Source: Lentisphaeria bacterium (GTDB taxonomy: Bacteria > Verrucomicrobiota > Lentisphaeria > JABSQK01). From it: DNA of 49,748 bases. A program made the position numbers and the translations under genes. The notes beneath the pieces were generated by a model. The model was not told where the DNA came from and searched no databases. It worked only from the letters and a program-made list of their open reading frames with translations. Below are positions 33,970-42,519 of the stretch, in pieces (the first letter of the stretch is position 1; every line of letters starts with the position of its first letter). Where the stretch lies: assembly GCA_013215875.1 (NCBI GenBank), contig JABSQK010000004.1, forward strand, positions 1 through 49,748. The letters run 5' to 3'.

Positions 33970-36085
33970 GAACTAATTTTGCTGGCTGAATCTTTTCATT
34001 TGCAGACGAATACGAGATTTTGATTCTGATGTATTTTCCTTCATGAAGAATGCTCTTCTTAAGAGCAGGTATGGAAAACCCCTTTTTCCCATCTCCGCTC
34101 AATTCGATGGATTTTATTGTGGATTTACCAGCAGTTGTGCGACCCAGATATAAATATTCATTCCGTTTAAAAACAGCATTTTTTTTATCAAAGACTCGTT
34201 TGCCAAATCTTATACTTTTATCGCTGATCCATAAATCCAGTTTTTTCCATTCTCTTCTTTTATCAATCTCGGTATAATCGCCTTCGCCTTCAAAAAAGTT
34301 GTACTTGGGGTCGCTAAAATATTTTTCAGGGCCATCCATCCGTAACATCCATTCAAGTAATAGGCACTTTAAATGTTCAGCCTTACCGATGATCTCTTCA
34401 GATGCACTCAGACCATTCTTTCCAACTAAATTTTTCATCTCAAAAGGGTCTGACTCTATATCGTACATCATATCAAGTCTGTTCGATTTTGCGAGTTTAG
34501 TTAACATCAACTTATAGTTTCCTTTTCGAACCATGAAGTTGGTTTCTCTTCCCAATTTCCCCATTAATTTCTTTTTAGGCTTTTTTTTCTTTTTTTCTTT
34601 TTTTGAATTTTTATTTAGTCTTGGTGCACGGGAATCCCATTCTGTTATCACCACATCATCATCATAGAGTTCATTCCAGTTACGATTTTCAATATGCCTT
34701 CTTAGGCTTTTACTGTCGCTTTTATCAAAACTCGAGGCACCCAGGTAATCCAGAACCGTTGCAAAAATATCCATTGTTGTCACGGGTGATTGTATTTTAA
34801 GTCCTGCCGGGATGACATCCTTGTATTTTACAATCAGAGGAACATGTGCCGATTCTTCGAGAAACCTGTTTTTTTCCCGGAGCCCATGTGCACCCAACAT
34901 TTCACCATGGTCAGATGTGAAAATAATTAAGGTATTTTTTGTAAGATCCTTTTCATCCAGTTTTTTTAATATTAAACCAATGTGGTGATCAATTTCTTCA
35001 CAAAGAGCGTAATAAGGAACCATCCATTCCTTTACAGCACTTGGGTCTCTATATTCATCAGGAAGTCTCCATTTACCTTTCGCTTTGTAAGACGAATTAT
35101 CCATCGTGTCTTTAATGCTTGGAGAAACAAACATTTTTTGTCTTCGTTCCCAGTAATAGTCAAAATACTTTCCTGTAGCAATCATTGGGGCATGGGGACT
35201 ATGAAAGGACGTTGTGAGAACAAATGGTTTGTTTCCCTGTGATAAACGGTCTATCGCATTGACTGTTGAAGTACCCTGGAAAAAAGAAGATGTTTTATCC
35301 TCAGGAAGTGAATCCCTTCCCTGAGAATTAGAATGTTTGATTTTTTTGAAGCCTGTGGGTGTCGTAGGTTCTTTATATCTTATATCGGTCTTAATCGGCG
35401 TATAAGGGTAGCCGGAGTATTTGTTGATTTGCTGTCCCTTTTTAAGTGTGATTGGTATTTCGCCTTTAAATTGAGATAAATATTCCGTGTAACCCCCACC
35501 TTTTTTTGAGAAAAGCGCCTTTTTGCTTTTCATATTATAGTAATTGTTAGTGATAACCTTTTTGGTGCCATCTTTAGTTTTATAAAAACTTTTAGGCATA
35601 TGCCACTTGCCATAATGTTCACTGACATAGCCAAAACTTTCTACAAGAATCTGCTCAAAGGTACTCACGTTTTTAATTTTATTTTCGAACATTGGTAAGA
35701 TTTTATAAACATCTTCGTTTACCAGCTGATTTGTCTGCATTCCATGTCGTTCAATCGTACAGCCTGTACGGATAGATACACGTGTTGGGGCGCATACTGC
35801 ACATTGGCTATAGGCATTTTCAAACCGGACGCCTTCTTGCATGAGGCGGTCCAGGTTGGGTGTTCGTAGTTTGGTTTTTCCTTTGTACTGTGGCAATTCA
35901 TTTTGAATAGCACCCAAAGCATCAAAGCGTTGTTGGTCGGTAATGATAAAGAGTAAGTTAGGCTTGGTAATGGATGACTGGAGATTTCCGGAAAATAAAT
36001 TCTGAGTGCTTAGGTACGCACCTATTCCCGCGAAAGTGCCATATTTGAGAAATTCTCGTCGGCAGTATTTAGTCGTATTATTCAT
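33926..36085 (-). CDS. Tat-exported type I sulfatase
   Basis: 719 residues. CRREFLKYGTFAGIGAYL at 8-25 is a twin-arginine signal (RRxFLK), so the folded enzyme would be exported. The sulfatase core follows: LLFIITDQQRFDALG with metal ligand Asp50, and CAPTRVSIRTG, where Cys98 in C-x-P-x-R is the residue turned into formylglycine. TPNLDRLMQEG, HYGKWHMP and TSDHGEMLGAHGL are further family signatures. An unusually Lys-rich insert (about 495-510) lies before the C-terminal part, and an extra C-terminal beta-domain of about 110 residues follows the normal sulfatase end. It is probably a polysaccharide or glycan sulfatase. Activation needs the FGE at 48520-49473 or a homologue. The exact substrate is unknown. 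Confidence 0.93.
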   Translation of the reverse strand: MNNTTKYCRREFLKYGTFAGIGAYLSTQNLFSGNLQSSITKPNLLFIITDQQRFDALGAIQNELPQYKGKTKLRTPNLDRLMQEGVRFENAYSQCAVCAPTRVSIRTGCTIERHGMQTNQLVNEDVYKILPMFENKIKNVSTFEQILVESFGYVSEHYGKWHMPKSFYKTKDGTKKVITNNYYNMKSKKALFSKKGGGYTEYLSQFKGEIPITLKKGQQINKYSGYPYTPIKTDIRYKEPTTPTGFKKIKHSNSQGRDSLPEDKTSSFFQGTSTVNAIDRLSQGNKPFVLTTSFHSPHAPMIATGKYFDYYWERRQKMFVSPSIKDTMDNSSYKAKGKWRLPDEYRDPSAVKEWMVPYYALCEEIDHHIGLILKKLDEKDLTKNTLIIFTSDHGEMLGAHGLREKNRFLEESAHVPLIVKYKDVIPAGLKIQSPVTTMDIFATVLDYLGASSFDKSDSKSLRRHIENRNWNELYDDDVVITEWDSRAPRLNKNSKKEKKKKKPKKKLMGKLGRETNFMVRKGNYKLMLTKLAKSNRLDMMYDIESDPFEMKNLVGKNGLSASEEIIGKAEHLKCLLLEWMLRMDGPEKYFSDPKYNFFEGEGDYTEIDKRREWKKLDLWISDKSIRFGKRVFDKKNAVFKRNEYLYLGRTTAGKSTIKSIELSGDGKKGFSIPALKKSILHEGKYIRIKISYSSANEKIQPAKLVLTTTDGKKKTITLS

Positions 36086-36400
36086 TTAATTCCATTGGTC
36101 ATACTATCTCTTGAGTTACATCTAATACAGTCTTACACTATTGCAAATTATCAACTAAAGCAATCAGCACTCTTATTGAACTAACTGCTAGAAATTTTTG
36201 ATTTTCAGCGTTGTATTCTCCCCCGTTAAATAGGGATCTTTGCCTGCCTCGCACTTTGTACTGTGAAGGCTCCAATAAGCACCCTTCACATCTGATATTA
36301 AGCTGCCTAAACCAATGCCCCCACTAGAATAAAGCATCGGAAGGTGATACTGTAAGCTGTGAATGAATACTTTTGAGTAAGGAAATTTTGAGGAAAAATC
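36086..36400. other. Intergenic region between sulfatase and sialidase-like gene
   Basis: 315 bases upstream of two divergent genes. They contain the promoter region of both, a minus-strand gene scrap (36188-36337) and the GAGGA ribosome binding site at 36390-36394 for the gene at 36401. No hairpin or clear promoter boxes were found. Confidence 0.5.
36188..36337 (-). pseudogene. Possible C-terminal remnant of a lost gene
   Basis: The minus strand reads MLYSSGGIGLGSLISDVKGA and ends LTGENTTLKIKNF-stop, 49 residues of protein-like sequence that would look natural as the end of an extracellular beta-rich protein. Upstream the frame continues only as the antisense of the sialidase-like gene, so the rest of the gene is absent. 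It could be the 3' scrap of a gene replaced when the sialidase-like gene arrived. The family was not recognised. Confidence 0.3.
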
Positions 36401-37663
36401 ATGCTTCTTGCAAATGACTATGTGACAATCTTCGAGTCGCCGGATCCCGCAACCCACTACACCTACAGTCCCGCGATTACCCGTTGTCCAAACGGACGAC
36501 TGGTCGCGACGCTGGACCTCTGCGGTAAGATGACCGCGGCAACAACCGGTGCATCGGAGGAGTCGATTTTTCAACAGGGCAAGGTTTTTAGCTCGGATGA
36601 TGGTGGCACGACTTGGCTGCACCGGGCGGATTATTCCTTCATTGAAGCCAAAACCTTCGTTGCCGGCGACCATCTCTACGCGCTTGGTAATTATGGCGGA
36701 GAAGGCCGGGGTGATATGGCGGTTATGCGTTCTGATGACTGGGGCAAATCCTGGACTGAGCCGGTCGTCCTATTCCCCGGTCTGCGCTGGCACCTGACAC
36801 CCTGCAATACCGTTTATGCCAATGAATGCGTTTATTTCGCCGTCGAAAAACGCTGCAGTGAGGATGTCGAGGGCTGGGCCGTCAGTATTCTTTCGCCCAT
36901 CCTGATGCGGGCCAAAGTCGATAGCGATATGCTGCTCGAAGAAAGCTGGACCCTGTCATCCGAACTGGTCTTCCGTGATAACGTGGATATGGATGAAATT
37001 GACTTCACCGGGATCCCTTTCTTTCCCTTTGTTCCCGATGGTCCCAACTGGATTCACAAGTGGGATTGTGTCATGGTGCCGCCGGGTTGGCTCGAAACAA
37101 ATGTTGTGCAAATCAGGGACCCGAATCATTATTGGCATGACCCCAAGGGTGGAACCTTTCACCTCTTCATACGGGCTCATACGGGTCGGGCAAATTTTGC
37201 AGCAATTGCCAAGGTTTGTGAAAACGATGACGGGTCGATGACGACGATGCTCGTAACGGTGCCGTCGGGAAAGAAAATGGTTTACCTTCCCCTGCCTGGG
37301 GGGCACCTGAAGTTCTTTATTGAATACGATGCCGTATCCAATCTCTATTGGATGGCGTCAAACCAGGCCACCGATAGTATGGTTCGGGCCGATTGTATGC
37401 CCGCGGACCGGCATGCTAGTCCCGATAACGAACGGCATCGGCTTGGTCTCCATTTCTCCCGCAACTGTGTGGACTGGTGCTTCGCCGGCTTGGTCGCCAA
37501 AGGCAACAGTGAAAAAGAGGCTCGCCACTATCCGAGCATGACGATTGACGGAGATAATCTGGTCGTTCTCAGTCGTTCAGGCGACGAGCGGGCTCAGTCT
37601 GCCCATGACGGTAATATGATAAGCTGTCATGTGGTTAGGGACTTTCGAAAACTGGTTTACTGA
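36401..37663 (+). CDS. Sialidase/BNR-repeat family protein
   Basis: 420 residues. Two Asp boxes (S-x-D-x-G-x-T/S-W) are present: SSDDGGTTW ending at Trp72 and RSDDWGKSWTEP with Trp118. These mark a six-bladed sialidase-type propeller. YSPAITRCPNGRLVATLDL fits the first blade of exo-sialidase-like proteins, which often act on other glycans. There is no signal peptide, so it seems cytoplasmic or exported by another route. GAGGA at 36390-36394 fits the start. The gene looks richer in G+C than both neighbours and is flanked by gene scraps, which suggests it was acquired later. Catalytic activity is unproven. Confidence 0.8.
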   Translation: MLLANDYVTIFESPDPATHYTYSPAITRCPNGRLVATLDLCGKMTAATTGASEESIFQQGKVFSSDDGGTTWLHRADYSFIEAKTFVAGDHLYALGNYGGEGRGDMAVMRSDDWGKSWTEPVVLFPGLRWHLTPCNTVYANECVYFAVEKRCSEDVEGWAVSILSPILMRAKVDSDMLLEESWTLSSELVFRDNVDMDEIDFTGIPFFPFVPDGPNWIHKWDCVMVPPGWLETNVVQIRDPNHYWHDPKGGTFHLFIRAHTGRANFAAIAKVCENDDGSMTTMLVTVPSGKKMVYLPLPGGHLKFFIEYDAVSNLYWMASNQATDSMVRADCMPADRHASPDNERHRLGLHFSRNCVDWCFAGLVAKGNSEKEARHYPSMTIDGDNLVVLSRSGDERAQSAHDGNMISCHVVRDFRKLVY

Positions 37664-37696
37664 CGTTTTTATTTCCACGACCAATGAGCCAGATTT

Positions 37697-37899
37697 TTAA
37701 AAGCTCAAATCACCCGGTTCAATCTTTTTGTAGGTCTCCTTGTAATCGTTGATCTGATTGTCACCGATCACCATCGAGTTTAAAGCCACGTTCCAGGTCA
37801 TAGTCGTATAGTTTAATTGTCATTCGTCCACGAGCAGCGTAGTAAAGACACACCCTTAATCCTTCACAATAATACTTGTAGTTGACTGGTAAACAGTTA
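37697..37899 (-). pseudogene. Frameshifted remnant of a minus-strand gene
   Basis: Two overlapping minus-strand frames carry protein-like sequence. One runs from about 37899 to a TGA at 37761-37763 (CEGLRVCLYYAARGRMTIKL, then YDYDLERGFKLDGDR). The other ends at a TAA at 37697-37699 (MTWNVALNSMVIGDNQINDY, then KETYKKIEPGDLSF). They differ by one base of phase, as expected for a single-base indel in a former gene. The 5' part would overlap the promoter and start of the gene at 37935, so the gene is no longer intact. The family was not recognised. Confidence 0.45.
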
Positions 37900-37934
37900 G
37901 TTTTTAAAGCGACAGATTTAACCAGGAGAATAGA

Positions 37935-38762
37935 ATGAAAAAGCTATCGAGAAAAAAAAGAATTGCGGCTTTAAGCATTATTCTTATTATTGCCGCGGGC
38001 TCTGTCTATACGTATTTCCAATCCCTTATTCCCGAAGGCGAGGGCGGCTGGTATATTCTTAAATGGGTAGAGAAACCGCATGCAGATGGTCCGTCGCAAT
38101 TGGCGAAGCCTGAGGATCAAACCAAATTCACACTTGTTCAATCATTCGATATGGATGCTGATAATTACGAAGATGCCAGCAAAGATGTTCGTGTCGGTGA
38201 CGTGTTTGCTTATAAGATGAAGAAAGGCGAGGCCCGCAAAGGTATCGCCAAAGGAAAGTTGAATGTGATTGGCTATCGCATTCTTAAGTATGGACACCTG
38301 GCCATTGTTATCCCAAATCCGGATAAACGGGAGGAGATGCGCCTTTTTTCGAGCCAGGGATTTAAGGGGCCGAATTTTGAGGAAACGATAAGTACACTTA
38401 AGGACCACAGTTGGGACCACTATCGCATTGATAAATGGGACCGGGTAGATGTGGATCGCCTTGTAGAATTTGCCACATTGTCGAACCAGAAAGGGGGAAA
38501 ATGGGATGGTTACGATTTCACTGGCATGTTTGGTCTTTGGAACTCGAATCTGAAACCAAGTGATTCCTCAAAAATTGGCAAGGAGTACATCTGCTCGACA
38601 GTCGTTGTGGCAGCCTTATATTATGCCGGCCTAGAGCTCGATGCGGTAAACCGCAAGGGCATCACGGATTTGGTATCGCCCAAACAAGTGGTGGAGAGCA
38701 AGGGGCGACTTATTAAATTGCCCGATATGAAACCTGAGATTGTTCCAGTGGAGAAAAAGTAA
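37935..38762 (+). CDS. YiiX/YebB-like permuted papain-fold protein
   Basis: 275 residues with AGGAGA 7 bases before the ATG. An N-terminal membrane anchor (about 9-28) follows a Lys/Arg-rich start, so the body lies outside the cytoplasmic membrane. VRVGDVFAYKMKKGEA, then YGHLAIVIPNPD (His121), and near the end EYICSTVVVAALYYAGL (Cys220) give the order His before Cys seen in circularly permuted NlpC/P60-type enzymes (YiiX/YaeF, LRAT-like). Such enzymes cleave amide or ester bonds of peptides or lipids. The substrate is unknown. The next gene starts 6 bases after the stop, so the two are probably co-transcribed. Confidence 0.7.
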   Translation: MKKLSRKKRIAALSIILIIAAGSVYTYFQSLIPEGEGGWYILKWVEKPHADGPSQLAKPEDQTKFTLVQSFDMDADNYEDASKDVRVGDVFAYKMKKGEARKGIAKGKLNVIGYRILKYGHLAIVIPNPDKREEMRLFSSQGFKGPNFEETISTLKDHSWDHYRIDKWDRVDVDRLVEFATLSNQKGGKWDGYDFTGMFGLWNSNLKPSDSSKIGKEYICSTVVVAALYYAGLELDAVNRKGITDLVSPKQVVESKGRLIKLPDMKPEIVPVEKK

Positions 38763-38768
38763 CTAGTC

Positions 38769-39548
38769 ATGAATACGGACATACCTTTAAAGACAGCTCT
38801 AAAGTTTACCGAACCGATAGATAATGTTAATTTTGGCAATAATATCCTTGAGTTACGTACCAAGGGATTCACCACCGTGAAAGATGTTTTTGAGCCGGAT
38901 AGTGTTGATGCTTACGTGCAGGAAATGGAAAAAGATTTGGTTGACGATGGGCATGGAAGTTTGCAACTGCCAGTAGATTCTGATCATGCGATTGCGCCAA
39001 TTCTTGCACCGCGAATCAGGCAAGTCATGGCCTTGGCGGTTTCAAAACCTCCTTACATTTGCCACCCTACTTACCTTAATGAATATTTGAGTGTGTTTAA
39101 AGAAACGCCTGACGCAGCGGAACTGGATCCTCACGATGGTTGGCATAAAGATGGCCGTCATTATATAGAAGGCCCAGTAGAACCTTATTTTGAATTAGCT
39201 ACGATCACCTTTTTCTTTCGTGATATGAAAGAGGAAGCAGATGGTGCAACACAGGTGGTCGTTGGTTCCCATGTGACCAATGCAAACCCATATCATGGGG
39301 ATGGCCGAGTCGTATCGGTTAAACCAAGGAAACAGGATGCTCTTTTATGGTTTTCCAAAGTATGGCATCGTTGGATGCCACGCCGAAAAGAAGGGAAGCG
39401 ATATTTTTTCCTCTATCGCTTTGCCCCGCCACTTATCGAGAATGAAATTCCCACAGAGCTGCCTGGCGCACGCGGGCGTTTATGGGAAGCAACTGATGAT
39501 CCGGCTTTGAAGTTTTATTTGGGCGGTCTCTATCACGGACCTAAGTAA
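38769..39548 (+). CDS. Phytanoyl-CoA dioxygenase (PhyH) family protein
   Basis: 259 residues, normal for the family. The iron-binding facial triad is visible as HKDG (His126, Asp128) and a distal His200 in SKVWHRWMP. The 2-oxoglutarate-binding Arg is probably in RRKEGKRYFFLYRF after it. GATQVVVGSHVTNANPYHGD is the conserved Pro/Gly-Ser-His segment of PhyH proteins. It is a cytoplasmic Fe(II)/2-oxoglutarate oxygenase that would hydroxylate a small molecule. Marine PVC genomes carry many copies of unknown substrate. It lies 6 bases downstream of the papain-fold gene and 97 bases before a sulfatase, so it may belong to the same catabolic unit. Confidence 0.88.
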   Translation: MNTDIPLKTALKFTEPIDNVNFGNNILELRTKGFTTVKDVFEPDSVDAYVQEMEKDLVDDGHGSLQLPVDSDHAIAPILAPRIRQVMALAVSKPPYICHPTYLNEYLSVFKETPDAAELDPHDGWHKDGRHYIEGPVEPYFELATITFFFRDMKEEADGATQVVVGSHVTNANPYHGDGRVVSVKPRKQDALLWFSKVWHRWMPRRKEGKRYFFLYRFAPPLIENEIPTELPGARGRLWEATDDPALKFYLGGLYHGPK

Positions 39549-39645
39549 GTTTGGGAACAGGAATCAATAATGATCCCACACGGTAACTTAAACGAGCTTC
39601 TTAGCGTCAATTGTTTTATGAATTTGTCAGGCTAGATTAAAACTC

Positions 39646-41142
39646 ATGAGCGAGAAAAGTCGACCCAACCTCTTATACATCCATTCGGATCAGCACAGCC
39701 CTTATGTGACAGGCTGTTATGGCGATCCACTGGTAAAGACACCTCATCTCGATGCCCTGGCGGCTCGCGGGGTGGTGCTCGAAAATACCTATTGCCCGTC
39801 GCCAGTTTGTGGCCCCTCGCGTATGTCGATGCTTTCCGGTCGTTATCCCTACGAGAACAGAGTCTGGACGAATACGCACATGTTAGAATCCAGCATTCCC
39901 ACCTTTGCCCATTCTATGGGGGCCGGCGGCTACCGCCCTATTTTGATTGGTCGCATGCACGCTGTCGGTCCGGACCAATTGCACGGCTATGCCGAGCGCC
40001 TGGTGGGTGACCACGGTCCGAATCAACCCGGTGGCACTGGCGTGAATCTCGGTGTGTTGGCAGGCACAGCTGGACCGCATCGGGTGAGTCTCGAAGCCTC
40101 AGGGCAGGGGCAAAGTGCTTATCAGGTTCATGATGAGGATGTTTGCTCAGCAACCGTCGATTTCCTAAATCAGCTTGGTGAGAAAAAAAGGAATGGTGGT
40201 GATGAACCATTTTCGCTTTCAGTCGGCTTCATGTTGCCGCACCAACCCTTTGTCGCCCGCAAAGAGGATTATGAATACTATTACGACAGGATGACGCCCC
40301 CTAAAATTAATGAAGCTTTTGGCGACCACCTGCATCCGCATATAAAATATTGGCGCGAGATTTGTGAGATCAAAGAAGTCAGCGAAGAAGAAACTCGCCG
40401 CTCCCGGGCAGCGTATTGGGCGCTTGTACACCGGATGGATATTATGATTGGTGAGATACTCAGTGCTTTGAAGGAAAATGGCCTGGACAAAAATACCCTG
40501 ATTGTCTACACATCTGATCATGGTGAGCAGGTTGGCGAACATGGGCTTTGGTGGAAGCAGACATTCTATGAACATTCTGTTAAAGTTCCAGCGATCCTCT
40601 CTTGGCCAGGACATTTGCCCGAGGGTACTCGCTGTGACAATGTGATCTCCGCTTTGGATCTCAATGCCACGATGCTCGATGCACTGGATTGCCCGGCATT
40701 GCCTCATTCCCGTGGCCGCAGCCTCTTACCATTACTAAGATCACCGGAAACAACGGATTGGGAAGATGTTGCGATTTCTGAATTTTGTCAGAATCTGTCT
40801 GGCGGCACGGGGCCGTTTCCAGCAGAGGGTGTTTTTCAACGAATGATTCGCCGCGATAATTGGAAGCTCAATTATTATCATGAACAACCCTGCCAGCTTT
40901 TCGACCTGGCAGCCGACCCTGATGAACTAAATGACCTGGCCGCTGATCCGGCGCATCAGGACATACTTGAGAAACTTAAGTGTGAGATTCTTGAAGATTG
41001 GGATCCGGAATGGGTGAAAGAGGAATTGGCGGCTCGTCGTAGTGACGCTGATATAATAAATTCCTGGGTCCAACATGTGCAACCGCAGGATAGTTGTCGC
41101 TGGGAGCTGAAAGAAGAGATGTCCTGGCTCGACGATCAGTAA
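39646..41142 (+). CDS. Type I sulfatase without export signal
   Basis: 498 residues. NLLYIHSDQHSPYVTGCYG carries metal ligand Asp15. CGPSRMSMLSG has Cys55 in C-x-P-x-R-x4-(S/T)-G, the formylglycine site. TSDHGEQVGEHGLWWKQ and the tail PCQLFDLAADPDELNDLAAD complete the family signatures. It begins directly at the core with no signal peptide or Tat motif, so it is probably cytoplasmic and acts on imported, small sulfated sugars. It would be converted in situ by the FGE of this window. The start at 39646 is the only reasonable ATG. The 9-mer TCAGGCTAG lies at 39627-39635, just before it. Confidence 0.93.
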   Translation: MSEKSRPNLLYIHSDQHSPYVTGCYGDPLVKTPHLDALAARGVVLENTYCPSPVCGPSRMSMLSGRYPYENRVWTNTHMLESSIPTFAHSMGAGGYRPILIGRMHAVGPDQLHGYAERLVGDHGPNQPGGTGVNLGVLAGTAGPHRVSLEASGQGQSAYQVHDEDVCSATVDFLNQLGEKKRNGGDEPFSLSVGFMLPHQPFVARKEDYEYYYDRMTPPKINEAFGDHLHPHIKYWREICEIKEVSEEETRRSRAAYWALVHRMDIMIGEILSALKENGLDKNTLIVYTSDHGEQVGEHGLWWKQTFYEHSVKVPAILSWPGHLPEGTRCDNVISALDLNATMLDALDCPALPHSRGRSLLPLLRSPETTDWEDVAISEFCQNLSGGTGPFPAEGVFQRMIRRDNWKLNYYHEQPCQLFDLAADPDELNDLAADPAHQDILEKLKCEILEDWDPEWVKEELAARRSDADIINSWVQHVQPQDSCRWELKEEMSWLDDQ

Positions 41143-41284
41143 TAATTAGAACCACTAATCTTCACTAATCTTTATAATAAGAGATAAATGCTAATCGCTA
41201 TTTATCCTTGATATAGTTGATTAAAACCTGCAACAATATATTTCCTTATAGAAAAATCGCGGGAGTCACTGGCTAAAAACAGAA

Positions 41285-41315
41285 CGGGCCCTGTATTCTA
41301 TGAACACAGAGCCCG
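41285..41315 (-). terminator. Rho-independent terminator of the HpcH/HpaI aldolase gene
   Basis: On the minus strand, CGGGCTCTGT, an 11-base loop and ACAGGGCCCG pair with one mismatch. They are followed by TTCTGTTTTT. It lies 23 bases after the stop codon of the aldolase gene (41338). Confidence 0.75.
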
Positions 41316-41337
41316 ACTTTAATTCGTTGTCTTACCT

Positions 41338-42165
41338 TTAGAACAAGTTCGTCTTACGACGTTCCCAAGGAAATCCACTATTATTGGAAATACCCTCAAG
41401 GCCTTCGACATATGCACCGGTTTGTGTTAACAAATGATGCAGGTCATTTCCAAGACTGATGAACTTGAATCCTTTTTCGAGGAATTCACCAACGCGGTCT
41501 GAACCAAAGAGGAAGAGACCCAGGACAATGCCATTTGCATTGGCTGCATCTACAAGCTTTTGTGTTGCATCAGCAAGTTCTGGAGATGTGTACATTTCCG
41601 GGAATACATATGATTCGAAAAGTCCCATAGACATACATAGATCATTTTGTCCGAGGAACAGAATATCGATTCCAGCTACCGCGGCGATCTCATCCATGTT
41701 TTCAATACATGATGCAGTTTCAACTTGAAGTGCAACAATGATATTTTTATTGGCATTTGGAACGTAGCCTAGCAGGCCTTCCTTATTTGTACTGCGCTGT
41801 GGAAAGTATACAGAACGTGTACCAGCAGTCGGGTATAAGCAACAGCTCACACCTTGGCGTGCTTCTTCAGCAGTGTTGATGTAAGGAATTAATACGCCAT
41901 CAGCGCCCAGGTCGAGCGCCTGTTGGATACCGGAACGGTCGTTATATCCGCCTACACGTACCATAGATTTTGCTCCACCATCACTGATCGCAGCCAGCAT
42001 GCCGGATAATGTTTCATTGCCCATTGGTCCATGTTGTGTATCAACCAGCAACCAGTCATAACCACTGTGTGCCAATTGTCCTGCAACTGTTGTGCTTGCA
42101 GAGTTTACAAATAGACCAAATTTCGGTTTGCCGCTACGCAGCTCTTCTTTGAATGCTTCGCTCAT
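41338..42165 (-). CDS. HpcH/HpaI aldolase family protein
   Basis: 275 residues. FGLFVNSASTTVAGQLAHSG, then DWLLVDTQHGPMG with the catalytic His45 at the usual place. Arg70 in KSMVRVGGYN, metal ligand Glu149 in ALQVETASCIENM and Asp175 in FLGQNDLCMSMG complete the class II aldolase site of HpcH/HpaI/2-keto-3-deoxy-L-rhamnonate-aldolase-like enzymes. These cleave 2-keto-3-deoxy acids to pyruvate (or a related keto acid) plus an aldehyde and need a divalent metal. It is cytoplasmic. AAGGGA precedes the ATG at a good distance, and a strong terminator follows. It fits the final step of deoxysugar or hexuronate breakdown. The exact substrate is not determined. Confidence 0.93.
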   Translation of the reverse strand: MSEAFKEELRSGKPKFGLFVNSASTTVAGQLAHSGYDWLLVDTQHGPMGNETLSGMLAAISDGGAKSMVRVGGYNDRSGIQQALDLGADGVLIPYINTAEEARQGVSCCLYPTAGTRSVYFPQRSTNKEGLLGYVPNANKNIIVALQVETASCIENMDEIAAVAGIDILFLGQNDLCMSMGLFESYVFPEMYTSPELADATQKLVDAANANGIVLGLFLFGSDRVGEFLEKGFKFISLGNDLHHLLTQTGAYVEGLEGISNNSGFPWERRKTNLF

Positions 42166-42519
42166 TTTTGAAGTCCCTTCTTTTAATGTTAGTTTCTACC
42201 GTGCTCCCATTAGCACAAGAGCTTTTACTATTGAGACCCTGCCAAAATTGTCAATCCTGATTAGTTCAAAAAACTGAAGAAAATAATTTTAGAGATGTCA
42301 TAAATACTAGCATTTAAACTGGGGCGATTTTACCTAAAGGCATTTCTGCTTCGCAGAGAGTTATTGTGTTTGAAACTGTGGGCACTAGCTACATACGCCA
42401 TAGAATAGTGGTTGGAATTTTATACCTGTTCACGTCTGTAATACATAGAATGCTCTTTTAAGTTGGAATTTAGCATGTAGATTCAACAGTAATTGTGGTG
42501 AAACTAATGGGACTAAAAG
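42166..42519. other. Divergent intergenic region, no gene
   Basis: 354 AT-rich bases between the aldolase gene (minus) and the ankyrin gene (plus). There is one small perfect hairpin (TCTGC-TTC-GCAGA at 42345-42357) and no protein-like frame. Promoters for both genes must lie here, but no confident boxes were found. Confidence 0.5.

Noticed and set aside
36338-36673. Full minus-strand frame continuing upstream of the 36188 scrap
   Set aside because: This part overlaps the well-supported sialidase-like gene in antisense and lacks protein-like character. Only the last about 50 residues look real.
41183-41206. GATAAAT/ATTTATC hairpin after the second sulfatase
   Set aside because: AT-only 7-bp stem, 10-base loop and no T-run, so too weak to call a terminator.
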